Origin: a virus
Strand: one strand, 5' to 3'
IMG/VR virus record: IMGVR_UViG_3300025030_000250
Span: 1 to 39,496 of that record
Length of the DNA stretch: 39,496 nt
The position numbers and the translations under genes were made by a program. A model generated the notes under the pieces. The model had not been told where the DNA came from, did not search any database, and saw only the letters and a list, made by a program, of their open reading frames with translations. Shown piece after piece: positions 25,096 through 32,143 of the stretch (its first letter is position 1; the number at the start of each line of letters is the position of its first letter).

Positions 25096-25415
25096 GACAG
25101 TTCCTGCGATCGCGCCTGCACGACTTTTCCCTGAGTGGACTTCATCGTCACTTCCGGATCTCGCAGTGCTTTTCCGATTTCTTCTACGGCCCCAGAATTA
25201 AATCGACGCAGCACAGACACGGGCCACGCATCCGGTCCGTCGGGCTCGGAGTCCGCACAGAGTTCGGCCACTCTCCGTCCGCAACAATCCAGTCGGCCAT
25301 TGGTGTATCCGGTCCACTGCACCCGGAAAACCTCTCCGAGATTATCTATGTCTCCGCAGTGCGGACACGGACGGGCTACCCAAACCAAATCCCCTACGGA
25401 GATGGGAATGTTCAT
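25092..25415 (-). CDS. hypothetical protein with Cys pairs
   Basis: A 107-residue protein. ATG 25415 is preferred because it overlaps the upstream stop (ATGA); a GTG at 25433 would add six residues. NIPISVGDLVWVARPCPHCG and DCCGRRVAELC supply a CPHC plus CC knuckle, probably zinc-binding, around an SH3/KOW-like strand pattern (GEVFRVQWTGYTNGRL). The second half is helical. Function unknown. Confidence 0.6.
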   Translation of the reverse strand: MNIPISVGDLVWVARPCPHCGDIDNLGEVFRVQWTGYTNGRLDCCGRRVAELCADSEPDGPDAWPVSVLRRFNSGAVEEIGKALRDPEVTMKSTQGKVVQARSQELS

Positions 25416-25657
25416 AATGCCGCCATCACCCACCAGCCCAAATCCTCGGCGCTCGCCTCATCTGGACCGTCGTAGCACATCAGCAGCATGGCATCATCTG
25501 CAATACGTTCTGCGCGCGCAGAATCCTCGTCCGGCACGTTCGGCAACCAAAACGCCAGGGCGCGTTGCAGGGCAGTGATGTACTCATTCTTACATCCTTC
25601 GTCAATTGCGCGACCTTCCTGCGCAAGAAGTATTCTTGGAATTGGTGTTTTGCTCAT
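25412..25657 (-). CDS. hypothetical early protein
   Basis: An 81-residue acidic, mostly helical protein with a good ribosome site (AAAGGAGTCTGATC). No motif recognised. It sits between the ATPase gene and the Cys protein and overlaps the latter's start. Confidence 0.55.
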   Translation of the reverse strand: MSKTPIPRILLAQEGRAIDEGCKNEYITALQRALAFWLPNVPDEDSARAERIADDAMLLMCYDGPDEASAEDLGWWVMAAL

Positions 25658-25682
25658 GATCAGACTCCTTTAGCAAACTACC

Positions 25683-26687
25683 TCACTTTTTTTTGACACT
25701 CGCAGTTGCCTCCTCATACGCTTCCTGTATCCGCGCCACGGCCGCATCCCGCAGCGCATCGTCCACGATCATGCTCGCGCAGTCGCCGGCCGCTTTGAAT
25801 TTCCGCAGGCCGATGAATTTGTCCACGTCCGCTATGATCTCCGCATCGTTGGGTCCAGCGTCGCCACCCGCGCCGGGTTCCGCAGAGAGGACGGAAGATG
25901 CCGGGGCGGGCGACGGGCTGGACTTCGGGGCGCCGGATGCCCATGCAGATAGGCGCTTTCCGGTTTCGACTGTGATAGGTTCGCCGTCCTTGAAAACTTG
26001 GCGCAGAACGTCGCGGGTGTATTTCGTTCCGTGGAATGCGTGTTCGCGGTCAATCCAGCCGTGGACAAACATTTCGTACAGAATATCCTCAGACTGTTTC
26101 GGGGACAGGTCGGTTGACCGTACCCACTCACCGACCTTCGGCGGCTTTCCTTGCGCGCCGGCCGCTTTCCATCGTTCAACGTGCGCCGGCTTGATTTCCT
26201 CCATCGTGTACTTTGCCCTCATGCACACGATCACCAGCGGGATAGGTGTCTGCGTCAAGCGTAGCATGAATTCGCGGGCATGTTGCATTTTCGGCTGTTG
26301 CCAAACGAGCGGCCCTTTCTTGCCATCGGCCTGATTCTGCGCAGCCATACCGAGTACGCCATTGACGCCTTCCCATTCGTGGCTGGCGCTGTCCACGATC
26401 AGTACTTTAGCGCCGGACTTTTCAGCCGCAGCAATCGCATCGCCGTATTCTTTCGGGGAAAAGCTGGCGCGCATAGAAATTACGGAATACCCGCCAACGA
26501 CAGGATCATCTGCCCAGGCTTCGCCTCGCCCTGATTCCGTTTCGATCATGCACACGTCGGCCATACTCCCGGCGTACCCTTTGGCAAGCAACAGGCTGGA
26601 ATGCGTCTTGCCGCAGCCTGATTCGGAGTACAGGCCGATAAGCGGTTTTGCCTCGGACGTGATGGCCTTGCGCAGCGTGTAGGTCAT
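25683..26687 (-). CDS. AAA ATPase, Sak4-like recombinase
   Basis: A 334-residue protein. Walker A is GLYSESGCGKTHSSL (about 18-32), Walker B KVLIVDSASHEW (about 95-106), with a sensor-like segment IPLVIVCMRAK. This is the RecA-like AAA_24 core found in phage Sak4 proteins, which anneal or exchange single strands. A flexible Ser/Pro/Ala linker (about 255-275) separates a helical C-terminal part. Its operon also contains a RecE-type nuclease, supporting a recombination role. It could alternatively be a more general phage ATP-binding protein of the same fold. Confidence 0.7.
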   Translation of the reverse strand: MTYTLRKAITSEAKPLIGLYSESGCGKTHSSLLLAKGYAGSMADVCMIETESGRGEAWADDPVVGGYSVISMRASFSPKEYGDAIAAAEKSGAKVLIVDSASHEWEGVNGVLGMAAQNQADGKKGPLVWQQPKMQHAREFMLRLTQTPIPLVIVCMRAKYTMEEIKPAHVERWKAAGAQGKPPKVGEWVRSTDLSPKQSEDILYEMFVHGWIDREHAFHGTKYTRDVLRQVFKDGEPITVETGKRLSAWASGAPKSSPSPAPASSVLSAEPGAGGDAGPNDAEIIADVDKFIGLRKFKAAGDCASMIVDDALRDAAVARIQEAYEEATASVKKK

Positions 26688-27154
26688 ACGTTCCTCCAGT
26701 TTTTTCCTGTAGTAATATTGCAGATCATTTGCCTTGTCACGCCGAAATCTGGTGCAATTTGTTTCAGTTGCTCGCCAGCCTTTCTGCGCTCTCGAATGAT
26801 TGCAATATCAGCCTCGGATAGTTTCGCCATTGGATGCTTTGACCCTGATAAATCTGCGCGCCGCCCTTTGTCCATGCAGTCATGAACATTGTCCGCATCT
26901 GTTCCAAGGAAAAGGTGTAGCGGATTTACGCAAGCGCGCACGTCGCACCTATGGCACGCGCACATTCCGTCTGGTATAGGGCCGTTGGCAAATTCCCATG
27001 ACAAACGATGCGCTACTACCGTGCGATTTCGTTCAATGCGCACGCGCCCATATCCATTGCTGAAAGTGCATCCGGTCCACAACCAACAACCGTCAGTCTT
27101 TTCGACGTGGCGGAAAAAGTTTTCGCGGACGGCGGGCCTGAATGTGAAGCTCAT
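26684..27154 (-). CDS. HNH homing-type endonuclease
   Basis: A 156-residue HNH_3-type protein: DGCWLWTGCTFSNGYGRVRI, then AHRLSWEFANGPIPDGMCAC, HRCDVRACVNPLHLFLGTD carry the His/Asn/His core and zinc Cys. The C-terminus (LKQIAPDFGVTRQMICNITT) is a DNA-binding HTH as in NUMOD-type homing enzymes. It is slotted between the coiled-coil and ATPase genes with 4-nt overlaps on both sides, a tidy insertion that keeps translation coupled. Confidence 0.85.
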   Translation of the reverse strand: MSFTFRPAVRENFFRHVEKTDGCWLWTGCTFSNGYGRVRIERNRTVVAHRLSWEFANGPIPDGMCACHRCDVRACVNPLHLFLGTDADNVHDCMDKGRRADLSGSKHPMAKLSEADIAIIRERRKAGEQLKQIAPDFGVTRQMICNITTGKNWRNV

Positions 27155-28188
27155 GCCGGCGCCTTGAGGTAAGGTCCAATCGCCTTGCAGACTGCCTTGA
27201 ATTCATCCCGTTTGCCATAGACGCGGACGAACACTGCCAGCATTTCATAGCCGTCATTCAGTTCGTTGGCGAGCCTGCGCTTCTCGCGCTCGGCCGCTTC
27301 CGCCGCATCGCGCTTGGCACGTTCCTCGGTTTCCTTCACGCGCGCCGCGGCCAGTTCGCGGGCTTCGGCTTCCATGCGTTCCTTGCGCGCGGCTTCCTCC
27401 ACCACCCGGCGCTCTGCGTCCACCTTTTCCTGCGCCTCGCGCACGCGCTGCGCTTCGGCTGCCTGCTCGGCGCGAATCTTGGCGGCTTGCTCGTCGAGCA
27501 GGCGCTGCGCTTCCCGGCGCTCGGCCTGGATGCGCGCCTCTTCCGCGTCGCGCCGGGCCTTCGCCTCGGCTTCGATCCGGTCGCGCTCTGCCTGCGCCTT
27601 GCGGTCGGCTTCCTCGCGTGCAATCCTGGCGGCGTGTTCCTCGGCCTCGATCTTCTCGCGCGCCGCGCGCTGCTCCGCTTCGATCTTGCGGCGGGCTTCG
27701 GCGTCGGCCGCTTCCTGCGCGCGCTGGCGGGCGAGCAGTTCCTGCTGCTGGCGCTCGATTTCCGCGCGCTGCGCCGCCATCACTTTCGCCTCGGCATCCT
27801 TGCGAGTCTGTTCCTCGGCGGCGATGCGCGCGACTTCTGCTTCCGCTGCGGCTTTCGCCTCGGCAATCTTCCGGCGCTCATCCGCCTTGATCTGGTCGTC
27901 AATCGGGATTTCCAGCGCCTCGATTGCCTCCCGGATACGCTTCGCCTCGCTGTCGATTTCCTGCGTGCGCTTGAGGGCAGGCGCTTTGATTTCGACGCGC
28001 ACCTTTTCCAGGTCCAGCCTGTACTTGCGAAGTTCGGCGCGGCCCTTGATCGCCGTGGCCATCCCTTCCTTGGTTGTTACGTCGAACAGAACGCCTTCAT
28101 AGCGTTGGCGCAGTTCGGCAAGCGCCGCAGCGAAAGGGCTGTATTCCTCGATAGCGGTAAGCGGTTTTTCAGCTACTTGCGTGTTCAT
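27151..28188 (-). CDS. DUF1351-like long coiled-coil protein
   Basis: A 345-residue protein. ATG 28188 is chosen because it overlaps the upstream stop (ATGA). The N-terminal 100 residues (AELRQRYEGVLFDVTTKEGM, AELRKYRLDLEKVRVEIKAP) match DUF1351, a domain found next to phage recombination genes. The middle (about 100-300) is a continuous Ala/Glu/Arg coiled coil, TolA-like in composition. The C-terminal 40 residues (MLAVFVRVYGKRDEFKAVCK) form a small globular end. It may be a structural partner of the nuclease or annealing protein. Its biased codons make long false frames on the opposite strand. Confidence 0.65.
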   Translation of the reverse strand: MNTQVAEKPLTAIEEYSPFAAALAELRQRYEGVLFDVTTKEGMATAIKGRAELRKYRLDLEKVRVEIKAPALKRTQEIDSEAKRIREAIEALEIPIDDQIKADERRKIAEAKAAAEAEVARIAAEEQTRKDAEAKVMAAQRAEIERQQQELLARQRAQEAADAEARRKIEAEQRAAREKIEAEEHAARIAREEADRKAQAERDRIEAEAKARRDAEEARIQAERREAQRLLDEQAAKIRAEQAAEAQRVREAQEKVDAERRVVEEAARKERMEAEARELAAARVKETEERAKRDAAEAAEREKRRLANELNDGYEMLAVFVRVYGKRDEFKAVCKAIGPYLKAPA

Positions 28189-28346
28189 TCTGGTTCCTTT
28201 TTTACATAGTCGTTTGCTTCCGCCCATGCGGAAAGTTGTGTGTCGTCAAACACATCTTGCGGTTCCATTTCCTCTTGAATCCACGCAACGATTTGATCAA
28301 GCATTGCTCTCCCGAAACTGTTGTCTTGCGTAGAAGTGGTGCTCAT
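28185..28346 (-). CDS. small acidic protein
   Basis: A 53-residue protein, overlapped at both ends by neighbours (ATGA at each junction), which sets the start at 28346. It is acidic and probably helical (DQIVAWIQEEMEPQDVFDDT). Not recognised. Confidence 0.55.
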   Translation of the reverse strand: MSTTSTQDNSFGRAMLDQIVAWIQEEMEPQDVFDDTQLSAWAEANDYVKKEPE

Positions 28347-29311
28347 TCTTTGTTCTCCTTTGACCATCCAATGCGTTCAATGTCGTACTCGTTTCCGAGT
28401 GCCTGTTCCTCGCGTTCCTGCCAAGCGGCATCTTCCCAGGGAGGAATCTCCGGGTAGCAGACGCGCGTTGGGTAAGCGGGCCAACGTCCCGTATCCATGC
28501 ACTGCCGCCATAGCGCCAGGCCGTGCTCGATCTTGCGCGCGCCCAGATCCGCAGCGTGCGGGTCAAGCCCGACGAGCGAGCACAGGAACGGTGCTTCCTG
28601 CTCCTGCACAAGCCAAATGTACGCAGGGACCTCGCCGCACAGCGCCTTGACGCCGCGCAGGTAGAAAGCGGCTGACGTGTAGTACCCCATTCTGATCATC
28701 TGCGTGCGGCCCCACAGATCAGGCTCCGCGCTCGTTCCGCCGGTCTTATAGTCCACGATCAGCTTGCGGTCCGCGGTGATGCGGTCAGGCCGTATTCGGC
28801 ACTTTGTCGGCCCATCCTGCCAGATCATCGTTACCTCGGACTCGCCGCCTTCCGGCTGGAACGCCTGCCAGATAGCAGGCTCGGTCGCTTTCAGCGATTC
28901 GATAAATTCCCAGGCCATGCTCACCATGTCCTTGATCGTGCCGTAGTCGTCCAGCAGGATTGGAATTTTCCCTTGCTCGCGCGCCAGGTCACGCGCATCC
29001 TTGATGCTCTTATTCGTCCATCCTTTCGGGATGGCGCCGGTTCTCTCTGCCGGGTGATCGTTCGGGTCGATGACCTCGATACCGTCCTCGCTGCCTTCCA
29101 ACAGGATGCCGTGCGCAATCGTTCCGGCGTCCATCGCCTTCGACGTGTCGCGCTCGCGCTCGATGTTCATCCAGCTTTCGTACCACGCCGCTTTCGGGCA
29201 GCGCGTGATAATCGTTTTCAGCAGGGACGCGCTCACCGCAGGCAGGGCGAGATACGCTTCCATTGGCAATGCGGAAATGATGCCGGGTGCAGGCTCTTTC
29301 AGGTCGATCAT
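28343..29311 (-). CDS. RecE/ExoVIII-like PD-(D/E)XK nuclease (DUF3799)
   Basis: A 322-residue exonuclease-like protein. Family marks are the N-terminal VSASLLKTIITRCPKAAWYE, the AMDAGTIAHGILLEG motif, and the catalytic strands CRIRPDRI and LIVDYKTGGT, i.e. the Asp and D-x-K of the PD-(D/E)XK fold, followed by MIRMGYYTSAAFYL. Such enzymes resect DNA ends to give single strands for annealing. Together with the Sak4-like ATPase it forms a two-component phage recombination system. Confidence 0.85.
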   Translation of the reverse strand: MIDLKEPAPGIISALPMEAYLALPAVSASLLKTIITRCPKAAWYESWMNIERERDTSKAMDAGTIAHGILLEGSEDGIEVIDPNDHPAERTGAIPKGWTNKSIKDARDLAREQGKIPILLDDYGTIKDMVSMAWEFIESLKATEPAIWQAFQPEGGESEVTMIWQDGPTKCRIRPDRITADRKLIVDYKTGGTSAEPDLWGRTQMIRMGYYTSAAFYLRGVKALCGEVPAYIWLVQEQEAPFLCSLVGLDPHAADLGARKIEHGLALWRQCMDTGRWPAYPTRVCYPEIPPWEDAAWQEREEQALGNEYDIERIGWSKENKE

Positions 29312-29314
29312 GTT

Positions 29315-29491
29315 TTATCCCTCGTAGTTATCGGCAGGCGGTTTATTCAGCAACACGTTGAGAATGGGTGCAGGGGAAGAGTTCATAATAGGTAGTGGAT
29401 GAACGTAGCGCACGCCACGATATACGGTGAATTGGCGCGGTATGCCAAACTCCAGGAAGTACCCTCGATAATCGGTATCTTTGAAGCGCAT
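29315..29491 (-). CDS. hypothetical early protein
   Basis: A 58-residue protein whose ATG shares one base with the previous stop (TGATG). RFKDTDYRGYFLEFGIPRQF and TVYRGVRYVHPLPI give a compact beta pattern. No function recognised; placed by coupling and composition. Confidence 0.5.
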   Translation of the reverse strand: MRFKDTDYRGYFLEFGIPRQFTVYRGVRYVHPLPIMNSSPAPILNVLLNKPPADNYEG

Positions 29492-29643
29492 CACGCGGCC
29501 CCAAGCAGCCAAAGCCAATGCGCGCCCCAGCCGAGGCAGAATCCGGCCAGCGCCATCAGCGCGTAGCCTATCCTTGCGTTGTCTCGATCGCGCTCCTTGT
29601 GCCTGGCGAGCAGGGCCAGCACGTCGGCCTGAGAGTAGTTCAT
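29491..29643 (-). CDS. small single-TM protein
   Basis: A 50-residue frame: a charged N-terminal half (NYSQADVLALLARHKERDRD) then one membrane helix (about 27-47, YALMALAGFCLGWGAHWLWL). Start overlaps the preceding stop (ATGA) and its own stop overlaps the next start, so it is a genuine coupled gene. Role unknown. Confidence 0.6.
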   Translation of the reverse strand: MNYSQADVLALLARHKERDRDNARIGYALMALAGFCLGWGAHWLWLLGAA

Positions 29644-29813
29644 GTCGCCGCCTTGATCTTCCTGACTTTCGCGTCACGTTCGGCCTCTGCCGCGTTATCG
29701 GCGGCGAGCTTGAGATCGGCCACGCGTTTGCGCTCGCGTGCCCATGTTTTGCGCACATCGGTGGAGTGGTAAGACACGTGCCGGAATTGCTCATCGTTCA
29801 GCAGCTTTCCCAT
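29640..29813 (-). CDS. small basic helical protein, first early gene
   Basis: A 57-residue protein with a purine-rich ribosome site (CCAGGGGATGTG). GKLLNDEQFRHVSYHSTDVR then KTWARERKRVADLKLAADNA, a basic helix that could bind nucleic acid. It is the promoter-proximal gene of the minus-strand early operon, about 55 bases downstream of the predicted transcription start. Confidence 0.55.
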   Translation of the reverse strand: MGKLLNDEQFRHVSYHSTDVRKTWARERKRVADLKLAADNAAEAERDAKVRKIKAAT

Positions 29814-29870
29814 CACATCCCCTGGATAGCGTTTGGTTTGTATTCGGCATTCTGCACCAGCGATGCCGGG

Positions 29871-29899
29871 ATACTATGTACATTATTTGCGCCTGTCTA
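29871..29899 (-). promoter_or_regulatory. candidate promoter of the early minus-strand operon
   Basis: On the minus strand TAGACA and TAGTAT are separated by 17 bp, five and four matches to the sigma-70 consensus, in an AT-rich gap between divergent operons. It is correctly placed to transcribe the genes from 29813 down to 24347. Confidence 0.45.
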
Positions 29900-29956
29900 T
29901 TCAGAAAAATTAATCAAACCATTAACACAAGGAATGACCGAGCGCCAAAAATTGTG

Positions 29957-29990
29957 CTTTACTTCGCGCCATATGATGATTGAAGTAAAG
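29957..29990. promoter_or_regulatory. 9-bp perfect inverted repeat around a start codon
   Basis: CTTTACTTC (29957-29965) and GAAGTAAAG (29982-29990) are perfect complements around a 16-nt loop that contains the two possible ATG starts of the next gene. It could be a repressor operator in the divergent control region or an RNA hairpin that controls translation. Confidence 0.5.
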
Positions 29991-30128
29991 ATCGGGCGAA
30001 ACGCATGGCGGCGCGCAGAGGCTACAATAGATGAACACGGCTGGGCGCGCGTGTGGCTGACGTGGCCATTCGGGATGAGACTGTTCAAGACGTGGCGACC
30101 AATCACAACCTTGAAGGGGGCGAAGTGA
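29976..30128 (+). CDS. small basic hypothetical protein
   Basis: A 50-residue protein beginning IEVKIGRNAWRRAEATIDEH and continuing GWARVWLTWPF, with a strand-rich pattern. ATG 29976 or 29973 can be used; an upstream ATG at 29934 gives 14 extra residues but AAGGA directly touches it. The stop overlaps the GTG of the methyltransferase, so this is the first gene of the rightward replication operon. Confidence 0.55.
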   Translation: MIEVKIGRNAWRRAEATIDEHGWARVWLTWPFGMRLFKTWRPITTLKGAK

Positions 30129-30793
30129 ATCCGGTTGTCATCGGCAACGCGACTTTATACTGCGCTGATTGCATGGACGTGCTACCTACGCTGCAGAAGG
30201 TGGATGCGGTGATTACTGACCCGCCGTATGGGATTCTTGCTGATACCGGCTCTGCGGCAACGCGACGTAGCGGTAGAAACCAGGACGATGGGCGCATGGC
30301 TTGGGATATTACTCCTAGCGGTGACGCTATCACGCTTATGCGCTCTAAAGCGGATAGGCAGATGATTTGGGGCGGCGTGCATCTTGAATTGCCACCAACA
30401 TTTGGCTACCTGATTTGGGATAAACAGATTGACGGCCTTAACTTCGGGGAGTGTGAATTTTGCTGGACGAATTGGCGTTTCGCGCCCCGCATTTTCCGCT
30501 ATCGTGCCGTTGGCGTTGACGGCGGCAAGATCCACCCAACACAAAAGCCTGAGGCACTAATGCGGTGGTGCATCAAGCACGCCGATATGCCGGAGTCGAT
30601 CCTCGACCCCTTCATGGGCAGCGGCACCACTGGCGTTGCGTGCATGAACCTTGGGCGCAAGTTTATCGGCATTGAAATTTGCGAGAAATACTTTAATATA
30701 GCGGTAGAACGAATTACCAATCCACAACGACAAAGGCCGCTGTTCCCAGACGAGCCGCAGCCCAAGCCGGAGCAGGCAAGGATGGACTTGTGA
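30125..30793 (+). CDS. DNA methyltransferase (beta-class, DPPY)
   Basis: A 222-residue amino-methyltransferase. GTG 30125 overlaps the upstream stop and follows a GGGGG purine tract. Motif IV DPPY is at 32-35, HPTQKP at 137-142 and the AdoMet-binding DPFMGSG at 161-167; the order places it in the beta class, and DPPY favours N6-adenine over N4-cytosine. A compact solitary enzyme with no partner nuclease in the window, so it most likely protects phage DNA from host restriction. Target site not deducible. Confidence 0.88.
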   Translation: MNPVVIGNATLYCADCMDVLPTLQKVDAVITDPPYGILADTGSAATRRSGRNQDDGRMAWDITPSGDAITLMRSKADRQMIWGGVHLELPPTFGYLIWDKQIDGLNFGECEFCWTNWRFAPRIFRYRAVGVDGGKIHPTQKPEALMRWCIKHADMPESILDPFMGSGTTGVACMNLGRKFIGIEICEKYFNIAVERITNPQRQRPLFPDEPQPKPEQARMDL

Positions 30794-30963
30794 ACGCGCC
30801 AAAGCTCCACCACCGCGCCAAGCTCCCCGTCGAGGTCGTGAAGGCGATGCGGGCCGAGTATCTAGCCTATGTCCGCGGATATGGCTGGCTGGCGAAAAAG
30901 TACGACTGCGGCGTCTCGACAGCGCGCGACATTTGCACGTACCGGACGAGGATGGCGGCATGA
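30790..30963 (+). CDS. small HTH protein
   Basis: A 57-residue basic protein with a GTG overlapping the methyltransferase stop (GTGA) and ending on the next ATG. VVKAMRAEYLAYVRGYGWLA and KKYDCGVSTARDICTYRTR form a plausible helix-turn-helix. Probably a small DNA-binding regulator. Confidence 0.6.
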   Translation: MNAPKLHHRAKLPVEVVKAMRAEYLAYVRGYGWLAKKYDCGVSTARDICTYRTRMAA

Positions 30964-31142
30964 TCACGCCCTATCACTCCACCTACAATCAATCCCGCCG
31001 CCGGCCGGATCAGCCCATGCGCGTCTGCCCGATGTGCCGGCGCCAGTTCATCCCGCGCTGGAACCAGCACCTAGTGCATTGCAGCCAGGCGTGCGCTGGG
31101 CTTGCAAAACAGCGCGGAAAGGCGCTTGACAACGGGCGCTAG
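30960..31142 (+). CDS. small zinc-finger protein
   Basis: A 60-residue protein (ATGA overlap with the gene before). Cys23-x2-Cys26 and Cys41-x3-Cys45 in RVCPMCRRQFIPRWNQHLVH and CSQAC form a classic zinc-binding fold seen in phage and host DNA-associated proteins. Function not known. Confidence 0.65.
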   Translation: MITPYHSTYNQSRRRPDQPMRVCPMCRRQFIPRWNQHLVHCSQACAGLAKQRGKALDNGR

Positions 31143-31194
31143 CGGGCGCATTGTGTAGTTTCTGGCCGTGATGGGCCAACGGAGGTTTTTTAGC

Positions 31195-31296
31195 TTGAAT
31201 CCTTCCACCACCACCGCACCGCAAAGCCTCCCGGCGCTAACTTCGGCCGTCCATCACCTTTGCGTGAATAGCGGTGGTGCTGCAAGGATTCATTGA
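31195..31296 (+). CDS. possible 33-residue peptide (TTG start)
   Basis: A TTG at 31195 stands 9 bp after a strong GGAGG, and the frame ends at TGA sharing a base with the ATG of the next gene (TGATG). The peptide begins NPSTTTAPQSLPALTSAVHH and ends GGAARIH. Coding potential is hard to judge because the same bases form a long hairpin. It may be a leader peptide coupling translation to the next gene. Confidence 0.45.
   Translation: MNPSTTTAPQSLPALTSAVHHLCVNSGGAARIH
31197..31291 (+). ncRNA. long hairpin, candidate structured RNA or cis-regulator
   Basis: Bases 31197-31217 and 31271-31291 pair over 21 positions with two mismatches; inside the loop CGCAAAG (31220-31226) pairs with CTTTGCG (31258-31264), giving a nested stem. 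The structure spans the interval between a zinc-finger gene and the replication genes and includes the 33-codon frame. It may be a translational switch or a small RNA. Confidence 0.4.
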
Positions 31297-31457
31297 TGGA
31301 TACCGAACAACGTCGCAAGGCCATGCTGAAACGCTCAAAACAGGCGTGGGAGCGATACGAGCAACTCAAGGCTGCCTGGGTATTGGACCACCCGGAGGCG
31401 ACGCCAGACGCCTATTCTGAGGCCATGCGAGCGATTGCCGAAAGGCTGGGGATGTAG
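31296..31457 (+). CDS. small helical protein
   Basis: A 53-residue protein (DTEQRRKAMLKRSKQAWERY then AYSEAMRAIAERLGM). Start shares a base with the preceding stop. Helical and basic at the front; typical of small phage proteins before the replication initiator. Function unknown. Confidence 0.6.
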   Translation: MDTEQRRKAMLKRSKQAWERYEQLKAAWVLDHPEATPDAYSEAMRAIAERLGM

Positions 31458-31459
31458 CC

Positions 31460-32143
31460 TTGAATTTCTACAAACACCACCTCGGGGACTACGACGGCGC
31501 CACGGCGCACCTAAGTTGGACCGAAGATATCGCGTACACGCGATTACTCCGTTCATACTACCGAAGGGAGAAGGGATTTTCAGATACAGCAGAAGCTTGC
31601 CGACTTATCCGCGCCAATTCGAAAAATGAACGCGACGCGACAAAGGCCGTTCTTGCGGAGTTTTTCCACGAAGAAACAGACGGTTGGCATAATAAGCGAG
31701 CCGACCAGGAAATAGCGGCATACCAAGCGCAGGCGAGCACGAACAAGCGCATAGCCCGTGAACGCTACCAGCACGAATCGTGTACGAATCGTGAACGAAT
31801 CGTGAACGAACCGACCACGCTCACAGTAGAAAAGCGTGCACCTAACCAGAACCAGAACCAAGAACCAAGTAAACCAAAGTCAAAAGCGTTTGCGCCGCAG
31901 GCGGCGCTGCTCGATGTTGATCCTCAGATTGTTTCCGATTGGCTTAAGGTGCGAAAAGAGAAAAAAGCCGCGCCCACAGAAACCGGGATCAAGGCGATGC
32001 GGATGGAGGCAGCAAAGGCGGGGTTATCAATGCAGGAGGTCTTGACGCTCTGCTGTAAAAACGGCTGGGCCGGATTTAAGGCTTCCTGGGATTGGAAAGA
32101 CGCGGCGCCGATAAAATTGACATCCTCGGAGTTCGGCGCATGA
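31460..32143 (+). CDS. DUF1376 replication initiator-like protein
   Basis: A 227-residue protein with TTG start 2 bp after the previous stop. FYKHHLGDYDGATAHLSWTE, then DIAYTRLLRSYYRREKGFSD is the DUF1376 winged-helix domain of YdaU-type replication proteins. A central Asn/Gln-rich linker (about 105-145) overlaps 11-bp iterons, and the C-terminal domain (WLKVRKEKKAAPTETGIKAM onward) likely recruits helicase, as lambda O and P functions do. The next gene is the helicase. Confidence 0.75.
   Translation: MNFYKHHLGDYDGATAHLSWTEDIAYTRLLRSYYRREKGFSDTAEACRLIRANSKNERDATKAVLAEFFHEETDGWHNKRADQEIAAYQAQASTNKRIARERYQHESCTNRERIVNEPTTLTVEKRAPNQNQNQEPSKPKSKAFAPQAALLDVDPQIVSDWLKVRKEKKAAPTETGIKAMRMEAAKAGLSMQEVLTLCCKNGWAGFKASWDWKDAAPIKLTSSEFGA
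31772..31815 (+). repeat. 11-bp iterons, candidate replication origin
   Basis: Three exact repeats of xACGAATCGTG with 11-bp period (31772-31782, 31783-31793, 31794-31804) and a degenerate fourth (31805-31815, AACGAACCGAC). Each unit contains the partial dyad CACGA-CGTG. They lie inside the replication initiator gene, as the lambda origin lies within O. A short direct-repeat tract (CCAGAA, CCAAGAA at about 31855-31868) and A-rich sequence follow. Confidence 0.6.

Noticed and set aside
25135-25578. Plus-strand frame in the early region
   Set aside because: Shadow of two minus-strand genes with coupled starts; no ribosome site and low-complexity composition.
27266-28102. Long open frame on the plus strand opposite the coiled-coil gene
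   Set aside because: Ser/Ala/Arg-only composition is the antisense image of a Glu/Ala/Arg coiled coil; no ribosome site and the minus frame has coupled overlaps at both ends.
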